A stretch of 64,000 nt of DNA from Limonium bicolor (lineage: Eukaryota; Streptophyta; Magnoliopsida; Caryophyllales; Plumbaginaceae). Both the position numbers and the translations under genes were made by a program. The notes below the pieces were generated by a model that saw only the letters and a program-made list of their open reading frames with translations, had not been told where the DNA came from and did no database searches. This document shows, piece after piece, positions 59,301 through 64,000 of the stretch. The stretch's first letter is position 1, and every line of letters starts with the position of its first letter. The DNA is taken from positions 122,479,733 through 122,543,732 of the forward strand of contig CM041776.1 in assembly GCA_023374045.1 (NCBI GenBank), given 5' to 3'.

Positions 59301-60730
59301 GATTTTCTTTAATTGATTGAACCGCCATAAGTGTTATGAGCTTTTATCTTGTTCTTGCACTATAAGTTTAAGACTCTGTTTGCATATCAAACCTATGCAT
59401 TAACATAAGCATAATGGCATCTTCGTCTTCGAACCTAACAAAAACATTTGCACCCACCATTGTATTTTGAGAATAGCAAACATGTGCACCTTCCCCAAAG
59501 AGTAGAAACATTCGAGCCTCCCTTCATCGCCCTATAGGCCAAAACCCAAGCCTCATTGGATCCCAGGCAAGAGGCACAATCCCAACCCAACTACTAGTGA
59601 ACAAAAGTATCCAATGTTCTAGAGGCTGGTGCAAAGAAAAAGGATTTGAGCAACCCACCAACCAAACAGATGTGGTCATCAATAAAGAAACATCATAGAA
59701 GTCCAAATCAAACACAATTCACTTGCCCGAAGACTACAACTTAACACCCCAACCATAATTGTTGCCCAAAACATCCCCGAAAACCCTAGCATAGTAGTAA
59801 GCAAAATCCTAAACACATGAAAACTTTGTCCCAATCCAAAGCCTAGAACCAACTAACTGTATCCCAAATCTTTGCAATTAACAACATTATCCCTCATTTC
59901 TGTTGGCATATCCCGAGATATAAAACAAAAAATGATAACCTAATCATTAGAGAGGTTTAGCCCAAGAAAATTTGTAAATTATTTAAAAAAAAACGAAATG
60001 ATGTATACAAGAAAACCAATACTCTTCATCCTCATGCTTGATTTTGTATGCATTAGTCTATCTTTGTACATTTAGAAGATTTTTTTATGTTTGAAATATT
60101 TTTTTCATTTTAAGCTTTTTAGGGCCAAATCTTTTTTCTACTAGTTCATTGTATGTGTATTATATAGAAATTAAACAAAATTGAGCAATTTACTTGATAT
60201 TAAAACCACTAGCTCACATATATTTATTCATATTTGTTATTTAAATTACTATTTAATAACTTACAAATATTAAAATTACTTTATTGACCATTATTTATGC
60301 CTTTTCTGGAAAAGCATATTGTTCATCAATAGACAAAATTGTTTATAACTTTGACATATAAGAATAATAGATAATAAGTTCTTCAAAATAGTTTACTTTT
60401 ATGTAATTCACCTGGATTTTTAGTTCATGTGATAAATATGCATTTTATTTGCAGTCATAATTAATTTTAAAACAAATTATGAATAATAAATTAAATTTGA
60501 TTCAGCCTATTACAAAACTTTAATTAAAAACATACTTTATTTATTTAACTAAAATATTAAAAATGTCTATTTTTAAAATTTTAAAACTGGGTTGCTATTT
60601 GCATTACAAAATTACTAATCACCGCAGTACAAAATTTTTTTAAATCATATAAATGTTGTAAACATGTAATGATGTCGTGTTGTAACTTTTGTTTTTTTTA
60701 AATAATTTCCTTAGCGTAAACTGTAAAACC
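59301..60730. other. Unassigned A+T-rich sequence
   Basis: I see no gene, no LTR end and no repeat with known structure. ORFs are at most 63 codons (59524-59715 minus) with no domain. From about 60000 it is strongly A+T-rich with A and T runs. It probably separates the Tat-type element from the PMD-gene region. Confidence 0.4.
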
Positions 60731-61101
60731 GCTCTAATTGTAATAAAAGATTATAAACCCGTATTTATTGCATTTTTATGTTATAATTGTGACTCCACGT
60801 AATTTAAACGACATTTTACATTATGTTTGACTAAATTACAAACATTGGTACATATTCAGAATGTCGTATTGAATTCGTAGTTAAAAACGCCAATTTCGGG
60901 TGAAAAATGCTCTAATTGTAATAAAAGACGTTAAACCCTTTTTATTCGAGTTTAAACGTTATAATTGCGACTCCACGTAAGTTAAAGGCATTTTACGTTG
61001 TGTTTGACTAAATTACAAACATTGTTACACTTTCAGAACGTCGTACTGAAATCGCAGTTCAAAACGTCAATTTCGGGTAAAAAACGCTCTCACTATATAT
61101 A
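60731..61101 (+). promoter_or_regulatory. Duplicated 178-bp block ending at a TATA box
   Basis: Two tandem copies of about 178 bp (60731-60908 and 60909-61085) starting GCTCTAATTGTAATAAAAGA and ending CGGGT(G/A)AAAAA; a third copy starts at 61086 (GCTCT) and passes into ACTATATATAGCC. TATATATA is at 61094-61101 and is followed by a CT-rich leader (TCTCATCTCTCTCTCTTCC). This looks like a duplicated promoter; its gene is not clear, with the PMD gene 1 kb downstream. Confidence 0.6.
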
Positions 61102-61409
61102 GCCTAACCTTCCTTAGAATTTTCATTTTTCTCTTACTCACTCTTTCTCATCTCTCTCTCTTCCATCAGAAGCTCTCTTGTCCCTCCCAGAGCTGGCGCC
61201 GGAGCCGCCACCGAAGCCGTCACCCGCCGCCGCCAACCACCATGGGACCACCGCCGGAAAATTTTCCGATGAGTTTTTCGAAAAAAAAAGTTTCCAACAT
61301 ATAGATTTGGGTGTCCTGAGTATGAATTAGGTGTTACTTTTTTCAAATTCAACATCAATTGAGCTAGATCTAGCATGGAAAATTCGGGTCAAACATGAAA
61401 ATTTAGAAA

Positions 61410-61905
61410 GAAAAAAAAGGCACTAGAGCCCTGCCGTGGCTGGCATGGGGCTGAGGAGAGAGCTGCCGCGGCTCGACCTGGGGTAAGGAGAGCCCCGCTG
61501 CGGCTCGAAGTGGGTAAAGGAGAGCCCCGCCTGCGCTCGAAGATGATTCTGGTGGAGACCAACCCACGCGAGCCCCGCCTGGGCTCGAGCTGGAGAGTAC
61601 CACTGCGGCTCGCGGTGGGCAGAGAAGAGCCCCTCCTGGGCTCGATGAAGAATTTCGGTGCCTGAAGCAAACGCGAGCCCCGCCTGGGCTCGACTTGGGG
61701 TACGGAGAGGGCCGCTGCAGCTCGCGGTGGGCAGAGCAGAGCTCCACTTGGGCTCGACATAGTTATTTTTCCCTGAAGCATATGCGAACCCCGCCTGGGC
61801 TCGAGTTAGGATTGGGAGAGCCGCTGTTGGGCTCTAGTTGGAATAAGGAGAGCCTTTGTCAGGATCGAATTGGAATAAGGAGAGCCTTTGTTGGGCTCGA
61901 CTGAT
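61410..61905 (+). repeat. Palindromic tandem array of about 53 bp
   Basis: About ten units, each with a GAGCCC...GGGCTC-type palindrome; the best (61569-61587, 61674-61692) are CGAGCCC-CGCCT-GGGCTCG, a 7-bp stem and 5-base loop. Start spacing is near 53 bp. The units at the right (GAGCCTTTGTTGGGCTCG) are weaker. Two minus-strand ORFs (61389-61781 and 61403-61747) are repeat artefacts. Confidence 0.75.
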
Positions 61906-62146
61906 TTTTTTTTTGTGGTCTTAATGTTATTAAATAATCATATAAGACTAATGATAGATTGTTATAAGTGTTACATGGATTATTGTGGTATTAATGTTAT
62001 TAAAATTGAACTAGTATAAGTAAGAGTATTCACATGAATCACAAGTTGTTATGACATGAATATATAACTGTGTGACATTTGTTTGCCCATTTTATTTATG
62101 TTAAAGTTATTATGAATGAATTATAATTGTGTGATATTCATATGCA

Positions 62147-63810
62147 TTGATGGATAGACTGAAAAAAGTAGTGCAAAATGTACACACGAAGAAGAAGAAG
62201 AAAGACCGGGCTATGGAGCAGCCTATGACAGCCTCGTACCATCATGCACGTGCTCCTGGTGAAGTGCCGAGTAATCCTGCCCCCCTCATGGAAGCACCAC
62301 AGCACTCATTGTTCCATCCGGGTAAATCTTTCAACGACCCGGCGTTTCAGATACCTGCACTACCAAGGGAAACGGTGGATGACTCGGCGATGTACTATCA
62401 TATACCGAAGAGATGCATGCTAGTGTTGTCATCATCCAGTAGTGCTTGGTCTGAAGAACCACTGCACAGCGCTAGCTACAACATCTCGGGTGAAGGAAGC
62501 CACCAGATTTTTCCCTTTGAAGCTCAGACATCAGGCGGTGGTAGTTCATCACGTCTATCATGCCCATCACGTGCACGTGCTGATGAGGACCTTGTGATGA
62601 TCGAGTGTTCGCCACATGTTGAAGACGATGGTGGAGAAACTGATGATGATGATGACTCACCCGATGTGGATGAGGAAGATGGTGATGAAGATGATGATGT
62701 CATGGATCAGGAGGATGACACTGACAATGAAGCAGCGCTAGCGATGGTTCTAGTGATTCCTACCTCTTGGAAGTTGACAGAGGTACCAGTTCCTGGCGGT
62801 CCACTACTCACTAGTGTTATCACTAGCTTCGGGGGTCAGGTAGCGCTTGACTTATGGTCCTCGACTCAGGTATGTTCTCTATCTTCTCCTATATTTGATC
62901 ATGTAAATCACACTATATTTTGTAAGTGCTAAATATTGGTCATTATCTAGGATCGTGGGGTTTTGAGTTTCAAATCCCGTAAGTTGGTGCTTAATAGCTG
63001 GCCAAAAGATCAAGTCTCTTGCAAAAGAGCAAGGAACATGATTAAGTATTCTGGTATACAACACCTACAGGATATTACAATGCCATACAACAATATGTCT
63101 CTCATCAGTGCTTTTGTGGAGAGGTAGCAGCCTGATACGAACTAATTCCATATGCCATTCGGTGAGATGACGATTACCCTGCATGATGTGGATGATACTG
63201 TAAGTCCCCTTCGTTGGTTGTCCATTGCTAGGGCAGTCGTCCACCCCTGAGCTGAAGGAAGTATTGACTGAGTGTCTTGATTTTAGGGGAGATGCTGAAA
63301 CTATGACAGAGACTTTGTGGAAACCAGTGCTTTATCCATTGTGGGGTTGTTGCAGCACTGTAGGGATGGACATGAAGACCCAATGAAGCAAGCATGTGGT
63401 TGGTTGTATCATATGATCGGTACCACCATATTAGCTGGAAAATCATATGGTCGTCTGAGTCCACAACTGTTTTGGTTAGTAGCTCCCATGAAACGTGCTA
63501 AGAAGATTAATAAATATTCATGGGGAGCTATTATTCGTGCATGGTTATATTGCCAGCTCGGGATAGCCTCTCGTGCCGGCTCCAGTGGAATAGGTGGTTG
63601 TATGACATTACTTGAGGTATGAGTCCTAATGTGGATCTAGTATCTGATGACTTATTGAGTATTAATAATTGGTACTGCTTAATCATTTTATTGTTTTTTA
63701 TATGCACAGTGTCGGATTTATGCATACTTCCCAACTTTAAGACCAGCGATTAGCCAGGACTAGCGTGCTCATGATGACAGACCTTAGGCTCTAAGATGGG
63801 TGAGATCTAA
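62147..63810 (+). pseudogene. Plant mobile domain (PMD, MAIN-like) gene, decayed and cut off
   Basis: PMD proteins (MAIN/MAIL family and transposon-borne relatives) act in chromatin silencing in plants; many copies ride on transposons. Exon 1 62147-62869: basic start, serine-rich middle, acidic run of D and E (62640-62730), then TSFGGQVALDLWSSTQ. Donor at 62870, acceptor AG at 62949-62950, same phase. Exon 2 62951-63199: DRGVLSFKSRKL, SWPKDQ, MPYNNMSLISAFVER, MPFGEMTITLHDV, broken by TAG at 63125 and TAA at 63143. Exon 3 from about 63287 to 63616 has TLWKP, then after a frameshift KSYGRLSPQLFWLVAP and INKYSWGAIIRAWLY...RAGSSGIGGCMTLLE. Exon 4 63710-63810: IYAYFPTLRPAISQD with stops at 63758 and 63779. 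It ends where a minus-strand LTR begins at 63811. Confidence 0.8.
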
Positions 63811-64000
63811 TGTAACACCCCTATAATAATTAACAACAGCGGAAAATAAACTAAAGGTGCTACAGACCATCGGGCTCCAAACACCCGGTACCAACCTCAC
63901 CAATTACAACCATTACAATTAACTAAGTTACGGTCTGAACCTCGAGAAAACTTAACATAAATATAACAATAATAAAATACATTCACTCTCCATAAACCTA
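63811..64000 (-). repeat. End of a further minus-strand LTR (runs off the window)
   Basis: TGTAACACCCC at 63811 is the reverse of GGGGTGTTACA, the LTR end used by the AlkB chromovirus, X-family and G-family elements. About 25 bp in it has CAGCGG(A/T), the reverse of the CCGCTG motif found near that end in the other LTRs. The sequence beyond does not match the other LTRs here, so it is probably another family. Confidence 0.65.

Noticed and set aside
61389..61781. Arginine- and proline-rich minus-strand ORFs (130 and 114 codons)
   Set aside because: They read through the 53-bp palindromic array in two overlapping frames and have no homology signal.

Overview
The window is a repeat-rich, heterochromatin-like stretch of a flowering-plant nuclear genome. 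Nearly all of it is nested LTR retrotransposons, and no intact ordinary host gene is visible. The plant assignment rests on Ty3/gypsy chromovirus, Tat-type and Ty1/copia elements primed by initiator tRNA-Met, plus a decayed plant-mobile-domain (PMD) gene. The species cannot be told from the sequence.

Layout. 1-866 is a fragment of a long LTR (called X family here). 867-12978 is a nearly complete Tekay/Del-like chromovirus (LTRs of 2.8 and 3.0 kb) encoding Gag, a zinc-knuckle segment, an ALKBH1-type AlkB dioxygenase, protease, RT, RNase H, integrase and chromodomain. 12979-37933 is an older, decayed element (C) cut up by insertions. It has a truncated 5' LTR (12979-15954), an internal region with an apparent AlkB remnant at 16080-16466, a 6.66-kb minus-strand solo LTR (20519-27182, target duplication CCGGA), and a 3' LTR from 27626. 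That 3' LTR carries a 4.67-kb X-family solo LTR (29291-33963, duplication GTTAG) and a 1.82-kb LTR of another type (34097-35920, duplication GCTTT). 37934-about 47425 is a minus-strand X-family element (F) cut off near its 5' end. About 47425-59300 is a rearranged Tat-type element with tandem repeats and two LTRs in tandem; the second LTR contains a young copia element (53465-58139, duplication TGAAG). 60731-63810 holds a duplicated promoter-like block, a palindromic tandem array and a broken PMD gene. A further minus-strand LTR interrupts that gene at 63811.

The main discovery candidate is the AlkB-bearing chromovirus. The AlkB exon lies between the zinc knuckles and the protease. Its Fe(II) and 2-oxoglutarate residues are all present although Gag and Pol of this copy are frameshifted. 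The gaps between the ORFs look like GT-AG introns. The donor after the zinc knuckles is in phase both with the AlkB exon, which ends in its own stop, and with the protease exon. Alternative splicing could therefore choose between a Gag-AlkB protein and a Gag-Pol protein. The element is primed by tRNA-iMet, and tRNA m1A is a reported ALKBH1 substrate, which suggests a testable role for the enzyme.

A second theme is promoter architecture. LTRs of several families carry tandem arrays of GC-rich hairpins, such as GGTCCGGG...CCCGGACC, as 36-bp units every 72-74 bp. In the AlkB element the array ends directly at a TATAAAA box.
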